Source: Rhyacichthys aspro
Taxonomy: Eukaryota; Chordata; Actinopteri; Gobiiformes; Rhyacichthyidae
NCBI GenBank assembly: GCA_036850595.1
Contig: CM072152.1
Span: 6,901,640 to 6,965,639 of the forward strand
DNA: 64,000 nucleotides
Direction of reading: 5' to 3'
A program made the translations under genes and the position numbers. The notes beneath the pieces were generated by a model. That model did not search any database. It had not been told where the DNA came from and saw only the letters and a list, made by a program, of their open reading frames with translations. Positions 37,331 to 48,289 of the stretch are shown here, in pieces (the stretch's first letter is position 1; each line of letters opens with the position of its first letter).

Positions 37331-37884
37331 CGTAGTTGGGAATAAGTGACGATTTCTGGGCCGTGCCATGTGACGCTTGACAGCACAGGTCGAGTTTTTG
37401 TTAGTTTTCGAAAGTTGGTTTAATGGAGGAGTGAGAAAAACAGAAAAAGAGGATAAAGAAGACCTACAAACTTCAAATAACTGCTTCAAATAACACTTTT
37501 TTTGTTTGTTTTTTTAAGTGAACTCATCATCTGACAACAGCATGTTAAGGTTAAAGGTTTTTTATTTGTCCAAACAGAGAACAAACATCCAAACAACACT
37601 CATGTTTGTTGACTGTTGTGTGAATAAATGACATCAGTCAGTCCCTGCAGGGCTACTGTAGGTGTTCACATCTTCTAGTCCACAACTTCACCACCATGTG
37701 TCACCAACAACTTCACACCCCAGTCTTATTTTATCAGAAAACCCTAAACTCAAGAGGAAATATAAAACTTCAATAGCAACACCATTTTTCATCAACAGGG
37801 TCAGGAGGAAGTCTTTAGCATCTGTCATTAGCCACTTTAGCCACACCTCAATGGCTCGACACACTCCTTTCTGAACTTCTGAAG
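37331..37884. other. Intergenic DNA
   Basis: AT-rich; T-runs at about 37498-37516. No feature. Confidence 0.5.
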
Positions 37885-38105
37885 TCAGAGGTCCCACATT
37901 ACCTCTCTGATGATGTACAAGAACAAGCCCATCTCTGCCTTGATCTGCCTCGACATCAGATATAAACAGTCCAAGACATAATTATACCTTGTTTGATGCC
38001 GCTCAGATCTCATTACCTGAGCAGCAGCTGGATTCTTGCGAGATTCGGAAGTTCTCACACTCACAAAATCCATCTTGTACTGCTCCGAGTGATTAAACAA
38101 ATGAT
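37885..38105. promoter_or_regulatory. Candidate conserved non-coding element
   Basis: A compact complex stretch with GACATCAGATATAAACAGTC, AGACATAATTATACCTTG (TAATTA core near 37980) and CTCATTACCTGAGCAGCAGC. Sharp edges, no coding support. Confidence 0.42.
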
Positions 38106-38744
38106 GTGGCATGGGCATGTTTAATGTTTGACCGTGTAATGACCATTGTACTGTTATGGAATGATAAATCCAATCACCGATCAGTTATTCATTTACAGTA
38201 CCTGCTTTTTGCTGTTTGTGATCCCTGGAGTCTACAGCTCATGGTCCAAACCGATGTCTGTTTATTATTAAATGTGGTGATAAATTGAGGAAAAAATTGT
38301 TATTATTACTATTATTGACAAAGTGTATAAGTAATGCAGTAAAAAAGCAAATCTTTGATATTTCATCAAATAACAAAGATTAAAAGATGTTTTTTAGTCA
38401 TACTTTTAGTGATACTTGCAACATGATGAAAAGATATACTTTTTGATTGCCATTTTTATGTATCACTGAAGTGCCTTTGTTCTGAAATGTGTTCTTAGTT
38501 GTATTATTAATTATCTGAAGTTATCCTTTCTATTATCAGAAAGTTTGTAGTTAACTTATAATTATTCGATAGCAGTTCATTGCACACGGCCTGTGTTGAA
38601 GAGTGAGAGGACCTCTGCACAGCCTCTCGGTAAAAGAGCTACACTGTATATGCATGAATACATAGAAGTCTTCTATAGCACTTCTTACACAACCAAAGCA
38701 AACACTTACATATGCTTAAATCAAACACAGAGTGCGCTCAGCCT
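38106..38744. other. AT-rich intergenic DNA
   Basis: No gene or repeat boundary recognised. Confidence 0.5.
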
Positions 38745-39360
38745 CTCAAACTGCTGTTGAGGCTGATCAGAATGAATTAGCATATATTCTTAAATGTAAG
38801 CGCTGAACTCTGTAATTATGTGTGCCCTGAGTGTGTTTGGCAAAGGCTGTTCTCATCATTGTTTGTGTGTGAGAAGGAAGATGGGGCATGTTTTCAGCAG
38901 CAATGAAAGGGGAGGTGCCCTCGCTCAACGCAGCCCCTCAAGCAGCTGTCTAACACAGCTGTGGCAATTCATAAAAGATACACTCACACACACACACACA
39001 CACACATGCAGAGTTAAATCACCGAGCGCCTCCTGGGGACCATACCTTCCTCTTCATGTTTCCGTGACACAGGCGATGATAATTAGACTAATTCAAAGTC
39101 TCCTCAGAGCAAGGCATGGAGATGAGGGGAAGGTAGGCAGACACCTCCAAATGCACCGCGTCAGTGTAGGGTTGAAGCAGAGTTCAGCCTGCAAACTGCC
39201 ATATTGTTGCACAACATTACTGCACCAGGAGATCCATACCTTAACTCAGGCAGGGCCGCGGAGCAGGCAGCAGGGATTGGATGAGAACCGCAGGGGGCTT
39301 TTACTGTGACCACAGGAAAAGGCTGCAGGGCCAAGCAATGTACTCCTGCCCTCCTGCAGC
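38745..39360. promoter_or_regulatory. Candidate non-coding element with internal (CA)n
   Basis: A complex block (38745-38980 and 39010-39310) interrupted by (CA)n at 38985-39006. A 163-codon plus frame at 38818-39309 is the longest in the window. It reads through the CA repeat as alternating Thr-His and otherwise resembles nothing, so I do not call it a gene. GAATTAGCATATATTC and GATGATAATTAGACTAATTC supply homeodomain cores. Confidence 0.4.
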
Positions 39361-40340
39361 TCCCTCAAACTGAAATGTTGTACTTCCTCAAACTAAAGTG
39401 TTAGAGAAGGTCAGCTGTTTTCACTAACTCATCCAGGATTTCTATTTTCAGAACATGACTTAGCTTTGATTTTTAGTGTAAAGCCACAAAAAAAAAAAAA
39501 AAAAAAAAAAACAGAAAGAACCCATCTTGGAGTTGTATGTGTCTGACCAACCTCATCATTTTTCATTATGAATAAGCATCTTATATTGTTAGCTAATGTC
39601 TTTATGCTATGATTGCTTTATTATTTATCAGGATCTCGCATAGTATTTGTGCCTTATAATTGACCTGCAGATAATAATTATTATTTATTTGTTTTTTAAC
39701 AGACTTTTTTTGTATTAAAAAGGAGCTTTGAAATGATGGAAAGTTAGTTTATTTGGGCCTACTTTAAAAGTTTGAATCAGTTTACTTTAATATGTGAGGC
39801 TAATTATACTTGGCAAAATCAGTTTCACAAAAGCAGTCCAATCATTTTGAGATGGAATTGTTTTTTTTTTGTTTTTTTTCTGTTCTTTTCTACTGAGCTG
39901 CCCCCATGTCATGTAACTGTCATGTCTCCAATGAAAAATATCTGAGACACACTGGTAGAAAATATAATATTCCACATTTCTTTGACAATTACATTTAGTT
40001 CTGATGATGTTTCGACTGAGAATTATGCCTTTATTATTCAAATTACATTACATTCTTTTTTAAGTAATTAAATGTTATTAAAAGCTTTTTTCAGACCTCA
40101 ATAAACATTTTATTGTTTGTTTTTTTTTCCAATCTTGACTGCCCTTTATTAACTATGAGTGCTGACACTTAAATTGCTTTTATCCACATTCACAGTTAAT
40201 TTATGTTCTTAAATCTATGGGGAACTAGGAACCATCTGCAGTGTACCTCTTTCCAATGTCAAGTAAACCTGTGATAAGCATAAGTTCAACGAGTATGTAC
40301 CTGTATTTATATTATATATTTGTCTCTTGACTGGACACTA
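39361..40340. other. AT-rich DNA with A24 homopolymer
   Basis: Twenty-four consecutive A lie at 39488-39511, possibly a retroposon tail without a recognisable body. T-runs occur at 39861-39880. Confidence 0.55.
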
Positions 40341-41532
40341 TGTCACACATGTCAAACTCAAAGCCCGGGGGCAAACAGGGACCTTTGCAATGTTTTTTTA
40401 TGCCCTTCAATACATTTAGAAGGTGATATTTTGGCCCTAGGTTTTAACAGCATTTGAACAGGTTTTTGATGGATTATTTCTAAAAAACTGTTCAAATCCA
40501 AATAAAACCTGTCAAAATAAATCTAAACGCTGTTCAAATCCAAATAAAACCTATTAAAATCCATCTAAAACCTGTTCAAATCCAACTACAACCTGTTCAA
40601 ATCCATCTACAACCTATTCAAATCTAAATATAACCTGTTCAAATCCATCTAAAACCTATTCAAATCTAAATATAACCTGTTCAAATCCATCTAAAACCTG
40701 TTCAAATCCAAATAAAACCTGTTCAAATCCATCTAAAACCTATTCAAATCTAAATATAACCTGTTCAAATCCATCTAAAACCTATTCAAATCTAAATATA
40801 ACCTGTTCAAATCCATCTAAAACCTATTCAAATCTAAATATAACCTGTTCAAATCCAAATAAAACCTGTTCAAATCCATCTAAAACCTGTTCAAATCCAA
40901 CTACAACCTGTTCAAATACATCTAATACCTATTCAAATCTAAATAAAACCTGTTCAAATCCATCTAAAACCTATTCAAATCTAAATATAACCTGTTCAAT
41001 CCATCTAACCTATTCAAACAAAACTGTTCAACCACTAAAACCTATTCAAACTAAAATAACTGTTCAACCAACTAAAACCTATTCAAATCTAAATAACCTG
41101 TTCAAACCACTAAAACCTATTCAAACAAATAAACCTGTTCACCACAAAACCTATTCAAACAAATAACCTGTTCAAACCACTAACCTATTCAAATCTAAAT
41201 ATAACCTGTTCAAATCCAAATAAAACCTGTTCAAATCCATCTAAAACCTGTTCAAATCCAACTACAACCTGTTCAAATACATCTAATACCTATTCAAATC
41301 TAAATAAAACCTGTTCAAATCCATCTAAAACCTTTTCAAATCCAAATAAAACCAGTTTCTATAAAAGGTGGCAATTAATGTTAAAGATAACTTTTGTACG
41401 ACTCAAACAAAGATGAAAGCTTCCATTCAAAATTAAATAAAAGCTTCACAAGTGTCACAGTCTTCAGCCCCTGAAAAGATTCTTAATTAGTATCGCGGCC
41501 CCTCACCACTTTAAGTTAAACACCACTGATGT
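40341..41532. mobile_element. Transposon-like element, family D, carrying a minisatellite
   Basis: The left end reads ATGTCAAACTCAAAGCCCGG (from about 40349). The right end, read in reverse complement, begins AGTGGTGTTTAACTTAAAG, an imperfect inverted match to the left end (TGTCAAACTCAAAG against TGTTTAACTTAAAG). This is the layout of a vertebrate repeat with 'gtgtcaaactcaaggcccgggggccaaat' ends. Sequence next to both ends (AGGTGATATTTTGG on the left; CACAGTCTTCAGCCCC and GGCCCCTCACCACTTT on the right) recurs at 52465-52843. Between them sits the 21-bp array. There is no coding region. Confidence 0.6.
40486..41350 (+). repeat. 21-bp-unit minisatellite with alternating unit types
   Basis: Roughly forty units of about 21 bases are present. 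Two main unit types alternate: AACCTGTTCAAATCCATCTA (+A) and AACCTATTCAAATCTAAATA (+T), giving a 42-base higher-order period over much of the array; variants have AACTACAACC or AAATAAAACC. A 152-base block at 40821-40972 is repeated exactly at 41182-41333 (offset 361). From about 40998 to 41181 units are irregular and lose one to three bases repeatedly. No direct-repeat/unique-spacer structure exists, so this is not a CRISPR array. Confidence 0.9.
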
Positions 41533-42574
41533 ATGTCATTATAAAGTGCTCATTGTCGACAATTGCTGCCGTTCATGTGCAGTTTCTTTGAAGTTGTCCA
41601 TTAGTTCGTGGACATCTTTATTGCTCTTCTAACACACATCTCCTTCCTCAAATATCAGTGTTTTTTATGCGTTTCCCGTTAAATCGTGTCATCCAACTAT
41701 ACCCAGTCACAGTGGACACATCTACATTGTCTTCTGACCCGAAACCTCTCCAACTGTAGCCAAATACGCCATCACTTTGGCAGGAATACTCTCGCCATTC
41801 TCTGTTTTTGACCCATAAGCTGTAAAATGAACGATTTACCCTGGTGTACAAACAAGACGGGTTCTTATTGAAACATACTTGGACAGGCTCTTTACAGACG
41901 GAGCCTGAGACGAGCAGGAGAGGGTCTGGTGGAGGCCACGTGTGATCGAGTTCAAGAGTGGGGCAAGGCTTCGGGCGATGGATCTTTGAAGACGTTCTAG
42001 AGATACAGCTCAATCATCTGGAAGGATCGACACTTGGGCTCTGCATAAAACATGAGGCAACCAGTGATACGTTTAAACCCACCCTGAAAAGGTTTATCAT
42101 ACTATTCATTATCTCCATGACTAAACCCCTTTTCTCCTCTTCCAGTAATGCAATCTTGTCACTGAACAGGGCTGCTGCTCTTATTAAAATTGTGAATATT
42201 AAACATGTTCATTATTTCCAAAGCTCAAACTTGGCGCTGTCACAAAGTTTGAAGCTGTTATTGCTCATAAAACATGATGGTGGCAAAGACTTAAACACTG
42301 CTCTAACACTACGCTGCAGCAGAACAAAATAAGATTAAAATGCAGAAGAGGTCTGCTTTTACAGTAAGATGCATCTAAAACTGTCAGTTGTAGCCCAGCA
42401 CAGTCTCCAATATGCCATATTTGTTTGCTTTAAAATTACATTTGATCATGAGTTTAAGTCAGATTCCAATGGGTCACACACAAAACAGTAAACGCTTAAG
42501 TTAAAGTATAAAAACCAATAGTCTAAAATATTTATTTTGTCCTCCAAAAAACTTTCTTCAAACGGGTTACCATT
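41533..42574. other. Intergenic DNA with an unexplained minus-strand open frame
   Basis: Within this AT-balanced stretch a minus-strand frame of about 120 codons (42010 down to 41648) encodes a Cys/Trp-rich text containing SCLYTRVNRSFYSLWVKNRE and GYSWRGFGSEDNVD, and an AATAAA (minus strand, 41617-41622) follows the stop by about 26 bases. It has no ATG at its start (a stop codon lies directly upstream) and no recognised family, so I do not annotate it as a gene. Confidence 0.35.
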
Positions 42575-42800
42575 TTTTTTTTATTGGTGCATTTAGTTTG
42601 ACAGTTTAATCACTAACAGCTCACTGTAATGGGATTCATCTGAAAAATCTCTAGTTAGTTATCTAGGCTTTCGAATGAAGGATTTTGATAGATGAGAATG
42701 ATTAGCTCACAGCAGGATTTTGTCCAATCACAGCTCACTTCCAGAAAGAAGGAGTACTCCCATTGGTTAACACTGATATAAACAATGAAGAACTAAGAAA
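42575..42800 (+). repeat. Dispersed repeat, family C
   Basis: ATTTAGTTTGACAGTTTAAT at 42591-42610 is identical at 54355-54374, and the two copies stay collinear through AGCTCA(C/T)TGTAA, ATCATCTGA-like, TAGGCTTT, AGGATTTT.A.AGATGA, CTTCC and GG(C/G)TTATTCCGT. Copies in opposite orientation lie at 43905-44290 and 51296-51770. It is probably a non-autonomous DNA element; no transposase is present. Confidence 0.65.
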
Positions 42801-43059
42801 ATACCCAGAATTGGCTTATTCCGTAAAGAAGTCGGACAGCAAAACCTGTATAAACCAGCTGACAAGACACACCACTTCATTAAGTTGGCAGTCGAAACAT
42901 GTCAAGGTATGATACTCATAAACACTGTTCTGTTCATCAAATCTTTGTGTGTGTATGTCACTCCAATGTGCAATGGAAATCTAACTTGAAAAACTAAAAG
43001 ATGCTAAAGTGTACGTTTTCACTGTCTCATCCAAATTCTCTGTTTTTGCTTAGTCGGTC
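42801..43059. other. Intergenic DNA
   Basis: Short AT-rich spacer, no feature. Confidence 0.45.
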
Positions 43060-43430
43060 TTCTTGTCGCTGGGGGTTTGTCATTGAGGCGGACCGGGGAC
43101 GAGTGGAGGACTTGTCAGTCACCTTGGCTGGAGCTGGTGTTTAAGGCTAGCGATAGCCATAATCATCCCCCATCCACACAAACCCCCTCTGCCTCAGATC
43201 TGTGCAGCCAAGGGCACGGATTACCACCAAAAAAAAACAATTTGGCCCGGCCGTAGAGAGCGTCTGTCTGAGAGCGGCGGATATGAGAGGCAGGGCTTTT
43301 GTTCCCCTGGTATTTATCTGTCCAGCCTCGGAGCAGGAGACAGGGCTCCACAGCGGTCCCCTGGGTCCACGTCCTGGTATTAGACTGTTCTACGTCTGGA
43401 TCCTACTGAGATAACACCACACAGCTCAGA
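43060..43430. promoter_or_regulatory. Candidate conserved non-coding element
   Basis: CpG-containing complex block (GAGGCGGACCGGGGACGAGT near 43085; TTTGGCCCGGCCGTAGAGAG near 43241). GGCTAGCGATAGCCATAATC near 43145 contains an imperfect dyad. A short poly-A (43228-43238) interrupts. No convincing frame. Confidence 0.4.
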
Positions 43431-43904
43431 CATTCTGAGGAGAAAGTGGCAGGTAGATACAACATGCACAGAAACAAGCAGCAGAGTCTGGGCAAAAGTT
43501 TGCAAAAAAAAAAAACAACACTTAGGATTTAAATATAGCTTTAAAAATACCAAGTAGCCAAATAAACCTTGATAAAAATGTTCTGTTAAATGTCTGTTTA
43601 TTTAATTTAAATCACATCCACAACATTATTAAGGTGTGCAGCGTAATGGCAGGGACACCCCACAGTGATCTCCGTGACCCGTGGAAGGTCAGGTCACTGT
43701 TACCATCAGGGTGCAGGTACAATCTGCCCAGGTTCAATTGCCCTTTAACCCCACTGTAATCTGTTTTAGCTTCTGGGTGTGATGAGTAATGTTTACATCG
43801 CCACTATGTTTTTTGTAAGCCTTATTTTGATAGTGTAGTGGATGTTTATGTTGACACTCAAACACCAACCTATCTAGAGCGGAGTTGTTGCCAGTGTGAC
43901 ATGT
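43431..43904. other. Intergenic DNA
   Basis: A-run at 43504-43515; a stretch at 43640-43745 includes GGTTCAATTGCC, reminiscent of a pol III B box but without an A box. No gene. Confidence 0.45.
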
Positions 43905-44290
43905 TAAGTTCCCCAAGTCTAGGGAACTTTCCTGCTTTTCTTTTATTAAAAAAGATAGAACCAAAACAATTTGCCACCACAAAATACCTATTCATACTAT
44001 CAAACCAAAGTTTAAGTTCTTCTTTAAACATTGTATGGAAGCATTCCCAATATTCATCTGCGGTCTACTTTTCTTCCCTTATCTCTATTTGTTTTATTCT
44101 TGGCACTGTTTTGATGTTAAAGGAATAAACTTTTTCTGGAAGCGATGTGATTAGAGAAACATTCTTAACATTCTCATCTGTTAAAATCTTTAAAACCTAA
44201 AATAAATCCTTGCTGATGCCTTAAGGTCTCATTTCTTCACAGATGAGTCCCATTACAATATGCTCTTAGATGATTAAACCATTTTTTAAG
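43905..44290 (-). repeat. Dispersed repeat, family C, reverse copy
   Basis: CTTTCCTGCTTTTCTTTTAT, TTTGCCACCACAAAATACC, CACAGATGAGTCCCATTACA and TAGATGATTAAACC correspond in order to 51382-51768 (GTTCCTGCTTCTTTTATTAA, TTTCACCACAAAATACTAA, CACAGATGATTCCTGTTACA, TAGGTGATTAAACTG). Confidence 0.6.
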
Positions 44291-44429
44291 ACAATACATT
44301 TCTCTTGAACTTTAACTTTCTACTACATTTGCAGTTAGTCGTGTTTCGTAGCGTTTGTCATAGTTTTTCCCCTGTTTTATGTTGTTTATTCAGTTGCATT
44401 ATACATGTTGACCTCATCTAAAGTTCAAA

Positions 44430-45075
44430 GTTCACCCCTCTTCAAGCCCTGCTGGCTCTCTTAATGCATTAATCAGCCGTTTAATTACAGATGCTATTTT
44501 TACACCGTCTCTGGCCACGACTGTGAAATACATTTCCTCCGCGGCCTCCTGGGTCCTCCTTAGTCTTCATCAGAGAGTTGTCCATATTAATTGAACTTAG
44601 AAGTCATTTTTCAAAGACTTGCGAGAAAGTGAGTGTATGAGAGCGCGCGGACTACCGTGGGCAGTGTGTGAAGTAGATTACCCTTGACTAGTCGCCTGGA
44701 AGTCTGGACACAGTGCAGTCGCCGCCTCGCTGGCACCGACGCTGAGAGGCAGCATGTCAGCGGCAAGGTGAAAAAGTAGCAATTACATGAAAGGAAGCAA
44801 GCCAGAGTATGTGTCTCCTCGCTTCTCTTCCTCTGGGTTAAACCGCCGAGATCAATCCGGAGCTGTGAAGTGGGGAGGGCACCTTGAAAATGCTGCTATT
44901 TATTTGTTTGAAACCTTCCTTTTCCTTTCTACTGCTCTTACGGCCACCGGGGAGTCGGCCATTGATTTTCACTTCAATACGTTGACCTGTGACCCCCAGT
45001 GGGACGTGACTTCCCTTAGCTGGCTACTCGCAGTCAGGTGTGGTGAAAGAACTCTATCAGCCTTCACAGCATGGA
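44430..45075. promoter_or_regulatory. Strong candidate conserved non-coding element
   Basis: A perfect 12-base palindrome TTAATGCATTAA at 44461-44472 contains TAATGCATTA, the two-base-spaced inverted ATTA arrangement bound by paired-class homeodomain dimers. TAATTA follows at 44482-44487 and CATATTAATTGAAC lies near 44582. CpGs cluster at 44640-44760 (GAGAGCGCGCGGACTACCGT). A 100-codon frame at 44787-45089 is unrecognised. The dense non-repetitive text over 600 bases suggests an old regulatory element. Confidence 0.5.
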
Positions 45076-46759
45076 GCTCATTTCAATAATGTGTTTCAAC
45101 AGATTTTTTTTTTACAGTTTGAGTAATTGCTTTTCTGTTCAACCAGAATTTTAGATGTGGATTGTGTAAAATGTATAGTTATAGTTGTAAATACAGTTGA
45201 CCAAAATGGAACACATCAGTCAAATCTGTTTTCAGTAGTTTATATTTATATTGAAATCTGACTTTTTGGATTTGTCTGTTTCAGAAAAAAAGAGACACAA
45301 AAAGCTCTGCAGTGAAAGGAGTTTTATTGCTTACTATTACTTCAACGGCTGCTTATCTTTCTTTTCGATCACAGCTTTCTTTGTGAATGTTTACGCCATT
45401 TACGCTTTTGTATGGGTAACCTCTTCAAAAGGCACATGTTTCCATTGTGCTGGGTTCTGAAGAGCGGCGCTTTTTACGTAAGCAATGGAGCCATTCAAGT
45501 GCCACATTTGAGATATAAAACGTATTTGGAAGTAGACTTTTAGGAACATGGATGCATTGTGAGATAATTAATGTAAAGAAAGAATAAATCCTTGTGTGTA
45601 GCAGTGAGAGGCTGGACGTACAGCAGCTACCTAGACTGTTTCTGGTTCATTACAAGCTTTCTACACGAAAAATATACAAACCGGTGCCAATTTCTTATAA
45701 TTCAGGGACCCAATATTTGAAGCCACAGATTCTGATTGTGTTTAATGCATCTAGACAACAAACATTTGTCCCCCTAGTGGAGGGGGTAAGGTATGCTTTT
45801 GGGAGATGCTTTGGACCCCTTTTGCTAATGGAAACTCTGCACCGTACTCTTTCAGTGGAAACACAGTTATTCACATAAATCTTGCAGGTTCCTTTAATAT
45901 TTATAAGGAAGTGCTCAAAACAAGAAGAGATATATGTTTAGTAATATAATATAAAGGAATGTAGTAACTCAGATCCATGTTTTATTTGGAGTTCATATTC
46001 TAAGCGTCCAGTGACTCTGAGTGGATGTAAAAATCTGGCCTTTATTAGCTGTGAAAACAAAGCAAAACATTACCACCACATATTACATTCAAAAAATGTA
46101 TTCAATTGTTGAAATATGTTTGATGCCAACAATAAGGAATAGAGACTAGATACCATTTACTACAAAGGACACATTTAGGGATTTAAGAGGTTCCTTATTT
46201 AAAGAAATAATTAAAGAACGAGCATGGTTTTGTGTTTTGAGAAAAGAATAAGATAAAAATAAGATAGAGCAAAGTTATTCAGTGTAGTCTGTCGCTAGCC
46301 CATAATGTTTTGATAACCCACCTACGCCGTCTCAGATTCTTGGGTATGTTGGGTTTGTTGCCTAGCATCCTGTGTAATACAAACGGTCTCAGTTTAGCAA
46401 GGTTTAGTCATTTTTCATTTTTCTTTTCTTCATTATTATTATTAATCTATTTGGCTTTGAAATGACTGTTGCAAAGTGATTTTTTTTTTATTGTTATAAG
46501 CTGCCTTGGTATTTTCTATTATAACCAGATGAAGTTCTTCCATCAACTTAAACTTACATCTCATATTGTATTGTTTGTATTGCATTATTTGGTTTTGTGA
46601 GGGTTTTTTCTTTCATTTTTATAAAATTCAAATATTAAAATATGCATTACGTACTGTATGTTCAGGCAATATATTTTTGGAATCAAAGAAAGAAAATTCC
46701 ACATTTAGAATCCGTTAAATTCACTCTTATTCCAAAAGCCACATCATTTCTCTCAGTAT
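45076..46759. other. Intergenic DNA, no gene seen
   Basis: AT-rich. A middle section (45594-45890) is less biased, with CCCCCTAGTGGAGGGGG (imperfect dyad) near 45770, perhaps part of an unnamed repeat. No supported coding sequence. Confidence 0.5.
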
Positions 46760-47100
46760 TTTGTGAAAATGCTACACAAATACATTTGCTCTGTGACCCA
46801 ACATAGAGTGAGGACAGCCAGGACATTTGAGTGTTATGTGGGAGGACTGGTGGTGTTTGCTCATGGACTCCCGTCTGTAATGATGTCTGGACCGCCTGCA
46901 GAGGAGCTGTCAGCCGCCGCAGAGCCAGCCGCAGGATTCTCTGAGCTCTGCAATCTCGGACAACTGTGATGGAGCATATGCACCTCAAGATCACAGCAGA
47001 TTACGGAGACGCCGCAGCCTCGCGCATCGATCAATATTGTCCTAATTATAGAGAAAAGCTGCATCTCGGCTGCTGTGGGATCACGCACTGAGCAAAGTAC
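46760..47100. promoter_or_regulatory. Candidate conserved non-coding element
   Basis: CpGs and balanced composition from 46860 to 47090: GTCAGCCGCCGCAGAGCCAG, GAGACGCCGCAGCCTCGCGC and ATCGATCAATATTGTCCTAA with TAATTATAG following. The GCGCATCGATC stretch resembles CUT/homeodomain sites. Overlapping frames on both strands are discounted. Confidence 0.43.
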
Positions 47101-48289
47101 ATCAATTTGCACAAGTTATTGTTTTCTTTACAAAAGAAAGAGTGTAAATTATATTACAGCAATGATGCCAAAGAGTTGGAGGCTGAAAGTTTCCGAAGTA
47201 TTACATGTTCAACACCACAATTTCAAATGAGTTGACAGACGAGACAGCAAAAGATATTTGAAACATGTGTAGGTGAAAGTTTTTGAATTTCTAAAATCTT
47301 ACACAACATGAATATCTCAATTCAAACTCATCACGACTTTTTCTCAATGCCACATTTTGTATAAAGATTGTGTATCCTCTGGCTTTTTGAGAGTAAAACC
47401 TATAGCCACCAGACATCCTTGGCCGTCTTTGAAGACAGTGAGCAAAAGCATCTTATTCATTTGACTTATAAGCGAGACATTTCTTGTGCATATATATGTG
47501 TATTCATATCTGTTCATTGACTAATTGTAAAGGAGAAGCCAGTTAGTGAGTAATAGGTGAGTCACTTACACTGATCCCTTTCTTCTTTGTCATTCTGAAT
47601 TCATTTTTTCCTTGATCAATCTAAACAGAGCCAGATTCTTCCCTTAACATCAAACTAAACTGTAAATTCCTCAACATAACTACTTCAAGAAGAAATAAGC
47701 AGTTTTGTATTCTGACACAAACTTGGGTCATCTGTGCAGGCAAAAACCAAAATCATTATTACACTTTAAATCCAGCATTTCAACAAACAACAAAGTCAAT
47801 ATTTCTCTTAGATTGTGTCAGTCTGGTTTGGTTTCTGTCGGTTTTGGCTAAGCCTGTTGTTTCTTCAGCACCTGAACTTTACTCTTTATCAGAGAAAATG
47901 GCTATCAATGAGCCAGAATTGTTATTATTATCATTTCATGGCAGCTACATGTGTACTATTTAAAACATGTTAAAGCGTGAAAAGCTAGTCGAAACAAAAA
48001 AATGGAAACGAGCATAAAAACAGGCTAATGATCTAAGAGTAACAGCTTTTCAAGGTTGTTGTAGATCACATGTTGTGTTGCACTAGACTTGCATTGCACC
48101 TTGTGTGTGTGAGGCTAACTTTAATGCTTTTCAAATTGGTGTGACACATAGCAACTGCCTTTATGTCCCCTGACGCTGTAAACCTCGCCAAGTTTGTGGC
48201 ACAGAAGCTTGGGGTCAGATGGTCACAGTTTGCCGCTAAAAACAGCTCTGGATCTGTTGCCACTGACAAATCTGATGCTCTCTAGAACC
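47101..48289. other. AT-rich intergenic DNA
   Basis: No gene or clear repeat; open frames under 70 codons. Confidence 0.5.

Noticed and set aside
38818..39309. 163-codon plus-strand open frame, the longest in the window
   Set aside because: It passes through a (CA)n tract as Thr-His repeats, has no domain, no splice or poly-A context, and sits in a block that looks like conserved non-coding DNA.
40486..41350. Regular repeats suggestive of a CRISPR-like array
   Set aside because: Units are contiguous 21-bp repeats with no unique spacers, in an animal genome; it is a minisatellite.
43640..43745. GGTTCAATTGCC as a pol III B box
   Set aside because: No partner A box or repeat boundary nearby.
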